Shown: positions 7,492-16,923 of the stretch, in pieces
Position numbering within the stretch: the first letter of the stretch is position 1
Layout: every line of letters starts with the position of its first letter
DNA from: an uncultured Eubacteriales bacterium
GTDB taxonomy: Bacteria > Bacillota > Clostridia > Lachnospirales > Lachnospiraceae
Length of the DNA stretch: 64,000 nucleotides
Direction: 5' to 3'
Assembly (NCBI GenBank): GCA_949284175.1
Contig: CASDVE010000006.1
Coordinates: 50,515 to 114,514, forward strand
Notes under the pieces: generated by a model
Database searches by the model: none
What the model was told of the DNA's origin: nothing
What the model saw: only the letters and a program-made list of their open reading frames with translations
Made by a program: the position numbers and the translations under genes

Positions 7492-10444
7492 AACAATTCA
7501 TCCCAACTCCCCAATGTGGCACTTAACAAATGGAAGACGAATTTATGACAATATTAAAATATGGATTCCTAAAAACCATACTAAAACTGGATATTGTGGT
7601 GCAACGGAACTTCCTACATCAAAACACTATCGCTTAGAACATTTTATTTTAGAAAATAAAAGAATCCGAATTAATGGCGTATTAATTCCTCAAGATTGTA
7701 TCCATATCAAAGGTACTACCCTCTCATGGCGCTATGGCGAGGAAGGCTTTTATACCTCTGGAATCATTTATTTCTATGCTCATTTATTCGCTGGATACGG
7801 ACATATCTATTTAGGAACAAGCCCACAAGATTGCGTTTATATGCAGTTTACCGCTGGCCTGTCTCCAGTTACACTTGATATGAAAGTTGCAAAACAAGGG
7901 GTACTACAAACTACTGGATCACACTGGCTACCACAGTCTCACAAATTCGGCTGGATGCCTTCTGCCTATGAAGGAGAAATGGTATCTGGATTACAATTCA
8001 TTTATTATTGGGATATTGAATCAGAAAAATTAATTGTAACACTGACCTGTAACAAAGAAGATGGCACAAAAATAGAATATGATTATTCCGATTATTACGC
8101 CTTAGATTTTGATGAAGAAAAACCAGGACATCCTTTAATCTTTCTTCTTAATTGTCACGAAGAAGCTATCTATGATGCCAGTTCCAATAACCGAGGAAAT
8201 ATATGGCCTTACCAAGGTAAAATACGCTTATCCACAGATGGAACAAAAGCAGAAGCACTCATTACACTTGTACAAGAACCTATTGAAGATGAGCTTGTTG
8301 AAAAAAAAGAGGGCGAAAAACCTTTTCTCTACTATTGTAAAGGTGAAGAAATTTTGGATCAATATGCTTGTAACCGCAAACGTATTCACGACATAAAAAG
8401 AACCCCTAAGCGTATTCTTTATAGGCTAGGTGAAAGAGCTTCTCAATTGACTGGAGAAGATTTATTAAGAATACAAATTGATTCTGCTGATGTGCAATCC
8501 GAATCTTTTTATCTTTTAACTCAGAACATGACATGGTGCCTTTGCCAAGATGAGAAAAAAAAGGAGTGGGTAAATCAATTCATTGGTACTACTTGTCCGC
8601 CCCTAAGTCAAGAAAGAATCGATCGGATTCTAAATGATACATTGGAACAAACTCTTGATACTACCAACTACCACAGTGCAAAAGAATGGTATACAAATAG
8701 TATGAGCCTTTACTGGCTTGGATCAAAACTCGGAAATATTAGTGAGGAAAATGGTGGTCCAAAACACCCACTTACAGAAGCAGAAAATAAAAAATTAGAA
8801 CATTGGGTAAAAGGAAAAATACAAAACGGCTCTGAACCGAAATACTTCTATGGTTTGCCGTCCGAATATTTCTATTCTTCACAAACAAGAGCTGTTGCCG
8901 ATCTTGCGTTTTATAATTGTTGTTCCAAAGTATGCCCTGATCTTGACCTCTACATACAAGAGCAACAGCTATTTCAACAAAGTGGTGGAAAACAAGGACG
9001 CAACTGGGCACAATGGTATTATGATCAAAATTCAACTCCTGCCATGTTATCTCAACAAGTTGCAAGAGTCACTATGTTAAAAGATTCATCCGTTTTAAAT
9101 TCGATATGCTCGCTTTTAAATTTATTAGAACCTTATCATACTAATACGAAATCAAATGGATATACTTCTTCCACAGAAGACGCAAAATGTATTCAATACT
9201 ATATGCAGATCATGACTCTTGCATGGGGCAAACAATGGTCTCATATAGACTGGCATCAAATGACACATCCTGAATTGGCCAAATGGATTGAAGATGTACT
9301 TTCACTCTTTTGTAATGAAGTATTACATAGATATGAAGTGGGAGATCCTGATTATCAACCTGGGGGACAATATTATAGCCAAGTTTTTGCCGCCCAAACT
9401 CTACACGATTTACAAGCCTCCCTTAACGGCTGGACAGAACTAGCTGATGCCCTTACAACAGCCATTATTGAGGCAAATAATATTAAATTATATCCAAAAT
9501 GGATTGATACAATATTAAATAATATCAGCCAATGCTTTGATAAGTTCCCTAAGCTACAAAAATATGGACCTACTGTATTAAAAGGTTTTATCAAATTAAC
9601 AATATCCGGTTTCTGTATATATTCTATTTTTCTTGGATATCAATTATGGGATTCTTTAACAGATACAGAAAAAGCAGAAACTGTACTCGCTACCTTAGGC
9701 ACTGTCTATACAGCAATGGATTCTACTCTAAGCATTTATAAAAAGTATGTGGAATCAAAAATTGGAAATCCTACTATTCCAAGTGAATCAGAAATAACAA
9801 CAAACGTTGCCGGAACAAGTGCTGAATCAAGTACTATTGAAACGATGACTCGTGCTAGAGAAACTATAACACATGGAGAAAATCCAGATGTCCACATGGC
9901 TACAGAACTTGAACATAATGTTGTTCATATCGAAAATGGAGAAGTTGAGATTCAAAAAAATAGCTGGTTCTCTAAAATGGTTCGAGTAAATAAAGCAGAG
10001 CTTATATTAAAAGGATTTGGCGTACTTCTAAATCTCGCTATGACGATTGTTTCCACCATTGATTTTTCAAAAGCATTACGCGATCCTAATACATCCGATC
10101 TTCAGAAGGCATTTTATGGTATCTCCATAGCAGCAGGTTGGGTTTCCTTCGGACTTCAAGTTGCAGGTTTTGCAGGAGAGACCGGCATCCTGACTATGGA
10201 ACTTGCTACAATGTCCATTGTATCCTTTGCTGCTGAAATCTTTGCACTAGTTGCAGTTTTAGCTATGATATTCTATATGTGCTTTGCACCAAAACCAAAA
10301 CGTGCTATCGATCAATTTATGGATGATTTAAGAAATTCTGATTGGTTTAAAAATCTATTAACACCACCAGCAGATTGGAATGGAAATACAATTGTTGTAA
10401 ATGAAAATGATAAAGAAAAATTATCCGGTTATATGTATCCATAA
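7466..10444 (+). CDS. Large protein of unknown function with C-terminal membrane helices
   Basis: 992 aa from the ATG at 7466; AAAGGAG about ten bases before it favours this over an in-frame ATG at 7406. The first 300 residues are rich in Tyr, Trp, Gly and Ile and look like beta sandwiches (LTNGRRIYDNIKIWIP near the start). Residues 330-690 look mainly helical. Hydrophobic stretches at about 707-729, 847-868, 882-904 and 909-940 could be four membrane helices or pore-forming segments, with a Thr/Glu/Ser-rich linker at about 770-830. A short soluble tail follows, ending in GYMYP. No enzymatic motif recognised. The start overlaps the Hint gene by 26 bases, so the three proteins are probably made together. 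The membrane-active C-terminus and Hint partners resemble toxin-delivery logic, but that is inference. Confidence 0.65.
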   Translation: MTIRYKANETIHPNSPMWHLTNGRRIYDNIKIWIPKNHTKTGYCGATELPTSKHYRLEHFILENKRIRINGVLIPQDCIHIKGTTLSWRYGEEGFYTSGIIYFYAHLFAGYGHIYLGTSPQDCVYMQFTAGLSPVTLDMKVAKQGVLQTTGSHWLPQSHKFGWMPSAYEGEMVSGLQFIYYWDIESEKLIVTLTCNKEDGTKIEYDYSDYYALDFDEEKPGHPLIFLLNCHEEAIYDASSNNRGNIWPYQGKIRLSTDGTKAEALITLVQEPIEDELVEKKEGEKPFLYYCKGEEILDQYACNRKRIHDIKRTPKRILYRLGERASQLTGEDLLRIQIDSADVQSESFYLLTQNMTWCLCQDEKKKEWVNQFIGTTCPPLSQERIDRILNDTLEQTLDTTNYHSAKEWYTNSMSLYWLGSKLGNISEENGGPKHPLTEAENKKLEHWVKGKIQNGSEPKYFYGLPSEYFYSSQTRAVADLAFYNCCSKVCPDLDLYIQEQQLFQQSGGKQGRNWAQWYYDQNSTPAMLSQQVARVTMLKDSSVLNSICSLLNLLEPYHTNTKSNGYTSSTEDAKCIQYYMQIMTLAWGKQWSHIDWHQMTHPELAKWIEDVLSLFCNEVLHRYEVGDPDYQPGGQYYSQVFAAQTLHDLQASLNGWTELADALTTAIIEANNIKLYPKWIDTILNNISQCFDKFPKLQKYGPTVLKGFIKLTISGFCIYSIFLGYQLWDSLTDTEKAETVLATLGTVYTAMDSTLSIYKKYVESKIGNPTIPSESEITTNVAGTSAESSTIETMTRARETITHGENPDVHMATELEHNVVHIENGEVEIQKNSWFSKMVRVNKAELILKGFGVLLNLAMTIVSTIDFSKALRDPNTSDLQKAFYGISIAAGWVSFGLQVAGFAGETGILTMELATMSIVSFAAEIFALVAVLAMIFYMCFAPKPKRAIDQFMDDLRNSDWFKNLLTPPADWNGNTIVVNENDKEKLSGYMYP

Positions 10445-10450
10445 ATTTAT

Positions 10451-10503
10451 AGGGGCTTGTTGCACCAACGATTAATAAATCGTAGGTGCGACAGCCCCTT
10501 TTT
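10451..10503 (+). terminator. Intrinsic terminator of the Hint operon
   Basis: A long hairpin (10451-10473 against 10478-10499; AGGGGCT and GCACC blocks with two mismatches and one bulge) is followed by five Ts. It begins 6 bases after the stop codon. Confidence 0.9.
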
Positions 10504-10510
10504 CATACAA

Positions 10511-13500
10511 TTATCCTAATCTCAACCTTTTATGAATGATTTCTTTAATTACTCGCCCTGAAGAACCTTCTACTTTATATTCATCAGGTCGAATTTTTGC
10601 AATAAGAGCCTTTAATTTCTCCATATTTTTAATACTAATCTCTACACTTGGATATTTGTGCTTCAATACCCTTATTACATTATCCACAGCAAATCTTGGT
10701 ACACCTAATCTAGATATAATCACAGCTTCCTTACTTGATACACCATAATAAATATATGATGGCAACATTTGAGCATTTTCTGTTTGTAGATCAAAGCTTA
10801 TGGCTTGATATATATTCATTCCCCATGGCATATATGATTTCATTTGACTGTTGAGATAACGGTTACACAAAGAAATGACTTCTTCTTCACTTTGTCCTTG
10901 TCTTTTAATTTTTTGAGCCATATCTTTTACTTTATCCCCATTGACCCATCCTAACAATAATATAGCAATGCTTTCAGAATCCAATGGTCCTGTTCCAAGC
11001 ATTTCTATATTAATTTCTGGAATTCTTGCTATAATGGATATAATCTTTGCTAAGCGATCTACATTTTTAGTTTTAAGAATTATTTCTGATGCTTTATATT
11101 CATTATCTCCACATTGTTTTAACTCATTAATAAAAGCATTTATCATAGACTTAACTTTTGTATAACTAATATCACTGATGCCTAAATCATCCGCTTTTAT
11201 CATATCTTCTTTTTTCTCTTGTACCACATGACGAACATATTGTGTAACAAATGTATTTAATTTTGTTTGTGCATTAATAAAACCCTCTTGACGACTTAAA
11301 CTATGATACAAATAAGAATCTGTCAATATACCTCTTATTTTAGCAACATCACTCGGACTAATATTATAATTATAACTAATTTTCAAAATATGATTTATAT
11401 ATTGTAACAGATTTAATATAGGTGCATTTTCCGTCTGTTTTAACACATTATAATCAAAACTTATTGTATTATTTCCTGAAAAGAAACTATTTAAAGAAGA
11501 AATGATATTTTCTAGATCGGATTGTATATATTTTTTTACTTTCTCTTTCGTTTCCTTTTGTGAATTTGCATATGAAAGAATAACATATCCTTCTTTATCC
11601 TTATACGCTCTACCTGCGCGACCAGCAATATTCCAGAATTCAGCATTGGACAACTCACCTTTACCACGTATTTTTACTGTATCAAAAATAACTGTATTAA
11701 TTGGAAAATTCATACCTTGTGCTAAAGTAGTAGTTGCAAAAATAATTTTAATCTTATTATTTCTCACTAACTCTTCTAATGTTTCTTTCACTAGACTCGA
11801 CAAACCAGAGTTATGATAACAAATTCCATACTTAAGACAATCGATTAACACACTGCTCTCACCGTTTTCTAATTTTACAATTTCAATTGCCTTTTGTATT
11901 TCCTCATCTTGACTAATATCAGGAAGCATACCCTTTCTCGTAAAATATTCCTTTATATTAGTTGCTAATTTTAATGTTGTTCCTCTACCACCACACAGCA
12001 CTAAAATATTGCCATCTTGTGCAATAAAATCATTTAAAATCACACAAAGTCTAACTGTATTATCAATACTATCTGATCCTATCTCTTCTTTTACCGTTTG
12101 TGGAACACTACTCAATGCAATTTCAATATTCTCTGAACCCAATTGATTTCTTGCTGACTGATAAAATTGTAAAACAGACTCCGTCTTATTATGTTTTAAA
12201 AGATTGCAACCAATATATTGTCTCGTCGGTGCCCATTCTATTGAAATAGTACTAGCATTTCTTGGTGAATCTGCTAACCATTCACTAATTTCTTTTGCAT
12301 TATGAATAAAAGGGCTAAGCAATAAAAAATTAGCCTGTTTCATATATTGCTTAATCGCTGCCAATACTAATTCAAACTTAGAACCTCTTGAATTATCACC
12401 TAAATTATGAGCCTCGTCCATGATTACTAATCTAGTATTTTTAATTGCTGGATGATTTTGTCTAACAAGGGATTCTAATTTTTCTGGTGTGCTAATTAAT
12501 ATATCAATATGTTCTCGCATTAGGATTTCATTTTCAATATCATCCACATCATAGTATGGCAATGCTGTTTCTATATGAAAATTAAATTCTTTAAAATCAC
12601 TCTGTAAATCATTCTTTACTTGAGCGATTAATGCATTTGTTGGAACAATATAGCATATCGTTGGTTTAAAGTCTCTCGTTTGATAGTTGTGTATACTAAA
12701 TAAAATTTGCATTTCTGCAAGAAGTGACTTTCCTGCACTAGTTGGCATACCCACGACAATACTTTTTTTGGGAGTTAAAACATCCGAAATGACATCTCTT
12801 TGAGATGGTAATAACGAATAAATATATCTCTCTCCACTTGATAAATTATTTTTAATAAATTCTTTAATTAATGGCGATTTTTCTGCAATATTCCAAATTG
12901 AATTTTGAGCAACTTTGTCATAGGCATATCGTAGTAAATGTCCTATAATACGTAACTCTATAGTTTCATTTTCTAGAAGTTGAAACGCATTAAATGCATA
13001 CGTATCAATAAGACTATAAATATCCTGATTTTCTTCACTATTTATTTCACCTTTAAAAAGATATTCTTTTAGGAGAGATGTTAAATAAATTATATTAGCA
13101 AAAGAAGCAATTTTAAATCCAACAGATATATCCATTTCTTCTTTATTCATCTCTTCTTCTTGAGCCAAAGATAAATTTTTATTAGCTCTATCAATATACT
13201 TATTTAACATGACTAACCCATCATAATTTCTAATATTGCTCATCATAAACATGACTAAGTAATATGTGTCACATTCTAACTTCTCTATTATTGATAGAGC
13301 ATTATATTGACTACTATACTCTAATAATCTCTCATTATAATCTTTAATAATTAAATCTGAAATAGTCTGACGATCTGCCATATAGGATAAAATCCCATAC
13401 ATCACTACATAAGACATTTTCTCCCAAACTTCTTCTTTTTTTATTTGATTTATTAATTGTTCATAAAGAGAAGATATTGTACCACATAATCCATTCAATA

Positions 13501-13756
13501 ATTCTTTTCGTTTTTCACTATCTATCGCTTCCATCTCTGGATTTTCTAATACTATTTCTAATAATGCATTCAACAGATTAATTTTGGAAATAATTTCTTG
13601 ATCTGAATATTTTTCATGACAATTACTTCCAATAAATTTATCATAAATATGCCTTGACTCAATATTGGAGAGCATAACAGTGAGTGAAGAAATTCTTTCT
13701 TCACTTAAATCGAATACATTTTCTATTGTACTAATAATGCTCTCTATACTTTTCAT
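10511..13756 (-). CDS. hamB: HamB, superfamily 2 helicase of the Hachiman anti-phage system
   Basis: 1081 aa. Helicase motifs are readable in order: Walker A MPTSAGKS near residue 340, DEAH (MDEAHN) near 446, the motif IV-VI core with TTTLAQGMNFP and the arginine-finger block AGRAGRAY near 713. A long helical N-terminus and a C-terminal region ending in basic residues flank the core. It starts on the last base of hamA (TAATG overlap) with AGGTGAT upstream, so the two are co-translated. In known Hachiman systems the ATP-driven helicase senses damaged or phage DNA and holds the HamA nuclease inactive until triggered. Length and gene order fit that system. The gene ends close to the Hint operon terminator, from which it is convergent. 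Confidence 0.92.
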   Translation of the reverse strand: MKSIESIISTIENVFDLSEERISSLTVMLSNIESRHIYDKFIGSNCHEKYSDQEIISKINLLNALLEIVLENPEMEAIDSEKRKELLNGLCGTISSLYEQLINQIKKEEVWEKMSYVVMYGILSYMADRQTISDLIIKDYNERLLEYSSQYNALSIIEKLECDTYYLVMFMMSNIRNYDGLVMLNKYIDRANKNLSLAQEEEMNKEEMDISVGFKIASFANIIYLTSLLKEYLFKGEINSEENQDIYSLIDTYAFNAFQLLENETIELRIIGHLLRYAYDKVAQNSIWNIAEKSPLIKEFIKNNLSSGERYIYSLLPSQRDVISDVLTPKKSIVVGMPTSAGKSLLAEMQILFSIHNYQTRDFKPTICYIVPTNALIAQVKNDLQSDFKEFNFHIETALPYYDVDDIENEILMREHIDILISTPEKLESLVRQNHPAIKNTRLVIMDEAHNLGDNSRGSKFELVLAAIKQYMKQANFLLLSPFIHNAKEISEWLADSPRNASTISIEWAPTRQYIGCNLLKHNKTESVLQFYQSARNQLGSENIEIALSSVPQTVKEEIGSDSIDNTVRLCVILNDFIAQDGNILVLCGGRGTTLKLATNIKEYFTRKGMLPDISQDEEIQKAIEIVKLENGESSVLIDCLKYGICYHNSGLSSLVKETLEELVRNNKIKIIFATTTLAQGMNFPINTVIFDTVKIRGKGELSNAEFWNIAGRAGRAYKDKEGYVILSYANSQKETKEKVKKYIQSDLENIISSLNSFFSGNNTISFDYNVLKQTENAPILNLLQYINHILKISYNYNISPSDVAKIRGILTDSYLYHSLSRQEGFINAQTKLNTFVTQYVRHVVQEKKEDMIKADDLGISDISYTKVKSMINAFINELKQCGDNEYKASEIILKTKNVDRLAKIISIIARIPEINIEMLGTGPLDSESIAILLLGWVNGDKVKDMAQKIKRQGQSEEEVISLCNRYLNSQMKSYMPWGMNIYQAISFDLQTENAQMLPSYIYYGVSSKEAVIISRLGVPRFAVDNVIRVLKHKYPSVEISIKNMEKLKALIAKIRPDEYKVEGSSGRVIKEIIHKRLRLG

Positions 13757-14622
13757 TATTCATCACCTATTGCTCTTTTATATATTTCATTTCCAAAATC
13801 ACTAAATGACTCTCCAAAAGACAAAATAATATTTTCTACATTTTTAAAGTTTACCCGTTCTAAAGAAAAATCTTTAAAATCATCTATATTCTTTTTCAAA
13901 ACAATCTCTTGATTATTCCTAATTAAAAATGGAAAGAACAAAATATTATCTACTAAATTTTTTTCTTCACCTGCAATTAATTTTGCTAAAAACTCAATTA
14001 TTTTCTTTAAAATATCATCTTGAACTTTTATATTTCTTATTCCATGCATATATTCCAATATCTCTCTTGTCACTCTATTATCGGAATTATCAATCGCTTT
14101 TTGAATATCATCTTGTAAGCCTTTTACTGAGTTACATGGAATTTTTTTCTCTTCTGATGCCTTTACTTCACAAACAACAAATCTAATATCCTCATTATCA
14201 ATCCATATTCCCGGAACATCAATGCCATCTGTATGTTTATCAATTTCTACAGTCTTTATATTCATTCTCTTATCAGCTTCATCATAAAACCTACACCCAC
14301 ACTCTTGTTCCAATAAACACTGTGCCATCCATTCTGTAACACGCTCTCTTCTTACATCAAATTGTGGCATCTTAGCTCTTTTAGGAATATTTATCATTGA
14401 TACAGATTTATTAAATTTTTCAATAAACTTTGGATCTAAATTGTTGGGTATGTAATAAGTCAAATCATATTCTCCAATATTATGAACTTTTGATTTTCTC
14501 ACTTTATCGATCAAATATGCTTTTACCTGTTCAAATTTCTCATTATCTTCTATATTACACTCAAAAAGTTTAACACTTAATCCATTTATTTCCTTTTCAA
14601 GTACTTTTCTCATATCCATCAT
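13756..14622 (-). CDS. hamA: HamA (DUF1837), nuclease effector of the Hachiman system
   Basis: 288 aa. The conserved DUF1837 centre is present: TDGIDVPG followed by RFVVCEVKAS, giving a PD-(D/E)xK-like set Asp135, Glu152, Lys154. In characterised Hachiman systems this domain is a nuclease unleashed on DNA when the HamB partner is triggered, causing abortive infection. The start has GAGGTGAT eight bases upstream; a second ATG follows immediately. The promoter lies at 14670-14698. The acidic and catalytic residues look intact, so the pair is probably functional. Neighbours include a tyrosine recombinase, consistent with an acquired defence island. Confidence 0.93.
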   Translation of the reverse strand: MMDMRKVLEKEINGLSVKLFECNIEDNEKFEQVKAYLIDKVRKSKVHNIGEYDLTYYIPNNLDPKFIEKFNKSVSMINIPKRAKMPQFDVRRERVTEWMAQCLLEQECGCRFYDEADKRMNIKTVEIDKHTDGIDVPGIWIDNEDIRFVVCEVKASEEKKIPCNSVKGLQDDIQKAIDNSDNRVTREILEYMHGIRNIKVQDDILKKIIEFLAKLIAGEEKNLVDNILFFPFLIRNNQEIVLKKNIDDFKDFSLERVNFKNVENIILSFGESFSDFGNEIYKRAIGDE

Positions 14623-14669
14623 ATATAATCACCTCAAAATATGCATTGCATACCTTATCTAGTGTATTG

Positions 14670-14698
14670 ATTATAACATATTATTATATTATTTTCTA
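14670..14698 (-). promoter_or_regulatory. Promoter of hamAB
   Basis: On the minus strand an extended -10 TGTTATAAT (-10 hexamer at 14670-14675) lies 17 bases from a weak -35 TAGAAA (14693-14698), giving a leader of about 40 bases. Confidence 0.55.
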
Positions 14699-14733
14699 TA
14701 ATAATGAAAAAAATTTCTATTTTTTCACATGAC

Positions 14734-14758
14734 AAAAAAACCGCCTAATCATTAGCCG
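14734..14758 (-). terminator. Intrinsic terminator of the recombinase gene
   Basis: On the minus strand a short hairpin (CGGCTAATGATTAGGCGG, 14741-14758) is followed by seven Ts. It sits about 30 bases past the recombinase stop codon. Confidence 0.75.
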
Positions 14759-14788
14759 ATTTCATTTTCTCTTTTTATTTTTCTTATA

Positions 14789-15700
14789 TTAGTTTACCAT
14801 AATATTCATTTTATTTCTCGGATGTTTTCTTTTTAATATCTCTGCCTGTACACTTACTGCAACATAAATATAAATTTGTGTTGTCTTAATAGAACTGTGC
14901 CCCAATAATGTTCTTAAGCAACTAATATCCACCCCTTCCTCTACTAAATAAGTTGCAAATGAATGACGAAACATATGCGGTGTAATCTTCATATTAATAC
15001 CCGCTTCTTTTGTATATTTCTTAATCATAATACGAATTGATTGTTCTGTATACCTTGTTCCTCTTTCATTTCTGAAAAAATAATCACTTTGTTTTTGCTT
15101 TCTATCTCTTAGCGATATATACTTTGTTAAAAGGTCTAAAATATCCCTATCCACAATCTGCACATTACGCTCTTTATCCCCTTTTCCTATAATGTAAATC
15201 ATCCCTGACTCTAAATCAATACTACTTTCCTTTAGCTTAGAAATTTCACCGACGCGCATCCCTGTGGCAAAAAGTAATTCTATCACGCATAGATCTCGGA
15301 CTATATTTCTCTTCCTATTTTTTTCATCATTTTGCTTGCATTTATACATATAATTTAGCAGTTGCTCTATATATCTTCTTGGGATTGTCTTTGGCAATAC
15401 TGATTTTTCTTTAAATTTTAAACGTATTTTGTGAAATGGATTATCTTTTGATAACACTTCCCTTTCTTCCAAATATCGGTAAAATGCTTTAATGCTGGCC
15501 ACTTTTCTTTTTACTGTCTTTTGCTTAAACTTTTTATGCAGTAAGGTAATATATGTCTCTATTTCATCTTTTGAAGGTTCTTCCTCCGACATATACTGTA
15601 TAAACTGACTTAGATCAATTCGATACGCCTTTAATGTATTGTAATTAAGTTCTTTTCTATATTCGCAATATTCTAAATATTCTTCTAGTATTTTCTTCAT
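14789..15700 (-). CDS. Tyrosine recombinase (XerC/XerD-like integrase)
   Basis: 303 aa with an N-terminal SAM-like core-binding domain (YLEYCEYRKELNYNTLKAY) and a C-terminal catalytic domain. The full catalytic set is visible: Arg149 (TGMRVGEIS), Lys173 (GKGDKERN), His242-x-x-Arg245 (HMFRHSFAT), His268 (LGHSS) and Tyr277 (IYIYV). Such enzymes cut and rejoin DNA through a 3'-phosphotyrosine. Size matches XerC/D, but its position between a defence system and accessory genes suggests an integrase or phase-variation-type recombinase; the housekeeping dimer-resolution role seems less likely. AGGGGAAAG precedes the ATG. No convincing att core or invertible repeat was found nearby except the boxes at 15785 and 18657. 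Confidence 0.9.
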   Translation of the reverse strand: MKKILEEYLEYCEYRKELNYNTLKAYRIDLSQFIQYMSEEEPSKDEIETYITLLHKKFKQKTVKRKVASIKAFYRYLEEREVLSKDNPFHKIRLKFKEKSVLPKTIPRRYIEQLLNYMYKCKQNDEKNRKRNIVRDLCVIELLFATGMRVGEISKLKESSIDLESGMIYIIGKGDKERNVQIVDRDILDLLTKYISLRDRKQKQSDYFFRNERGTRYTEQSIRIMIKKYTKEAGINMKITPHMFRHSFATYLVEEGVDISCLRTLLGHSSIKTTQIYIYVAVSVQAEILKRKHPRNKMNIMVN

Positions 15701-15784
15701 AGTTCTTTCCCCTTTGTATTGTTTTAATTCATTTAGATTTCATTCTACAACATTTCTCTTGATTAAATCCAGTTAAGATTCTTA

Positions 15785-15804
15785 GATAATATATAGTTAT
15801 CTAT
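15785..15804 (+). promoter_or_regulatory. 20-bp operator-like box upstream of the ATP-grasp gene
   Basis: The sequence contains the palindrome GATAA-N7-TTATC. An exact reverse complement of all 20 bases lies at 18657-18676, so both genes of the convergent pair have the same box in the same orientation relative to their start. A second small inverted repeat (TTATGC/GCATAA, 15816-15831) lies between the box and the ribosome site. Confidence 0.65.
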
Positions 15805-15851
15805 TATAAAAGCTATTATGCGTATGCATAATTATTTAAGGAGGTATTATT

Positions 15852-16871
15852 ATGTATAATATAAACACATTCCAGGAAAAATTCAGAAAAATAAAGGGAA
15901 AAATAATTGCTATTGTATATATTTTTGAAGGAGATACTTCTCTAGGATTTGAACATTTTTATATATGGAAGAGTAATGTCATAACAAAATGGATGACAGC
16001 GGTGCAAGAATTATCATGTTTACCACTTATATTAGATGTAAGAACATTTATTGATAAAGCCATTAATAACACATTGCCACATATTGATTATGTTTTAAAT
16101 TTAAATACTGGTATATACAGTTTATCAACTATGGCTTTAGTACCAGGAATGTGTAGTGCTATGGATGTCCCATGTATTCCTTGCAACGCAGTCTCTATTG
16201 TTACTGGTGAAGATAAATTATTATCTAATCATATTGCTAATTCTATTGGAATAAAAGTTCCTAAAACTCTAAGTAAAAGAGATAATACTGGAATTTTTAG
16301 ACCATATAACTTAGGAAATAGTCTAGGTGTACATAGAGGTGCTCCTTCAGAAGACGCAACTGGCATATATCAAGAATTTATAGAAGGATATGAAATTACT
16401 ACACCTGTCATTTATAATGCTCTAGAAGAAAAAATGGAAGTTATGCCTACTGTGGCATTTATACCATTGGATAATAATCCTGAATGGTACTATAGTGAAG
16501 ATGATAAGAAAAATCAGAAAGGTTATTCTTTTAAAATAGTTTCACTTAATGATGATTTAATTAAGAAATATCTTGAATTAATAGATGCTTTATCTGTTCA
16601 TACTTTTTGTAGAATAGATGCCAGAATAAAATGTGAAAATAAAAATCTAATATTGAATACTGATAATATATCCGCCACGCTCAAAAATACTTACTTTATT
16701 GAAATTAATGTAATGCCTACCATTAGAGATAATAATAGTTTTCAATATTCATTTAATTCCATAGAACAAAGTAGTTCTATATACGAGTGTATTAGATTAC
16801 AAGAAAAAATTAATGATACAATTAATCTTAATAGTTTCTTATTAGCAAGCTCTATGATGTCATTTTTATAA
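15852..16871 (+). CDS. ATP-grasp ligase related to D-Ala-D-Ala ligase
   Basis: 339 aa, with AAGGAGG before the ATG. The sequence follows the Ddl-type ATP-grasp layout: an N-terminal domain with LNLNTG and MALVPGM, the central helix start TGEDKLLSNHIANSIGI, the ATP-binding strand with NLGNSLGVHRG, QEFIEGYEIT, then CRIDARIK and the metal-binding FIEINVMP. The Lys usual before the Gly-rich loop appears as Arg (FRPYNLG). It probably ligates a carboxylate to an amine through an acylphosphate, but the substrates are unknown. Its distance from cell-wall genes and its pairing with the convergent 560-aa gene, which carries the same upstream box, argue for a specialised small-molecule or peptide role; a housekeeping ddl is less likely. 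Confidence 0.78.
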   Translation: MYNINTFQEKFRKIKGKIIAIVYIFEGDTSLGFEHFYIWKSNVITKWMTAVQELSCLPLILDVRTFIDKAINNTLPHIDYVLNLNTGIYSLSTMALVPGMCSAMDVPCIPCNAVSIVTGEDKLLSNHIANSIGIKVPKTLSKRDNTGIFRPYNLGNSLGVHRGAPSEDATGIYQEFIEGYEITTPVIYNALEEKMEVMPTVAFIPLDNNPEWYYSEDDKKNQKGYSFKIVSLNDDLIKKYLELIDALSVHTFCRIDARIKCENKNLILNTDNISATLKNTYFIEINVMPTIRDNNSFQYSFNSIEQSSSIYECIRLQEKINDTINLNSFLLASSMMSFL

Positions 16872-16884
16872 TGTACAATAAATA

Positions 16885-16916
16885 GCCTAAGCCAATATTT
16901 TTAAATTCGCTTAGGC
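16885..16916. terminator. Shared terminator between the convergent pair
   Basis: GCCTAAGC (16885-16892) pairs with GCTTAGGC (16909-16916) around a 16-base AT-rich loop. It lies in the 52-base gap between the two stop codons, with T-rich sequence on both outer sides. Confidence 0.7.
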
Positions 16917-16923
16917 CATTTTA

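Noticed and set aside
14789..15700. Housekeeping XerC/XerD
   Set aside because: Cannot be excluded by sequence, but its location in an accessory island makes an integrase or local recombinase more likely; no dif site seen nearby.
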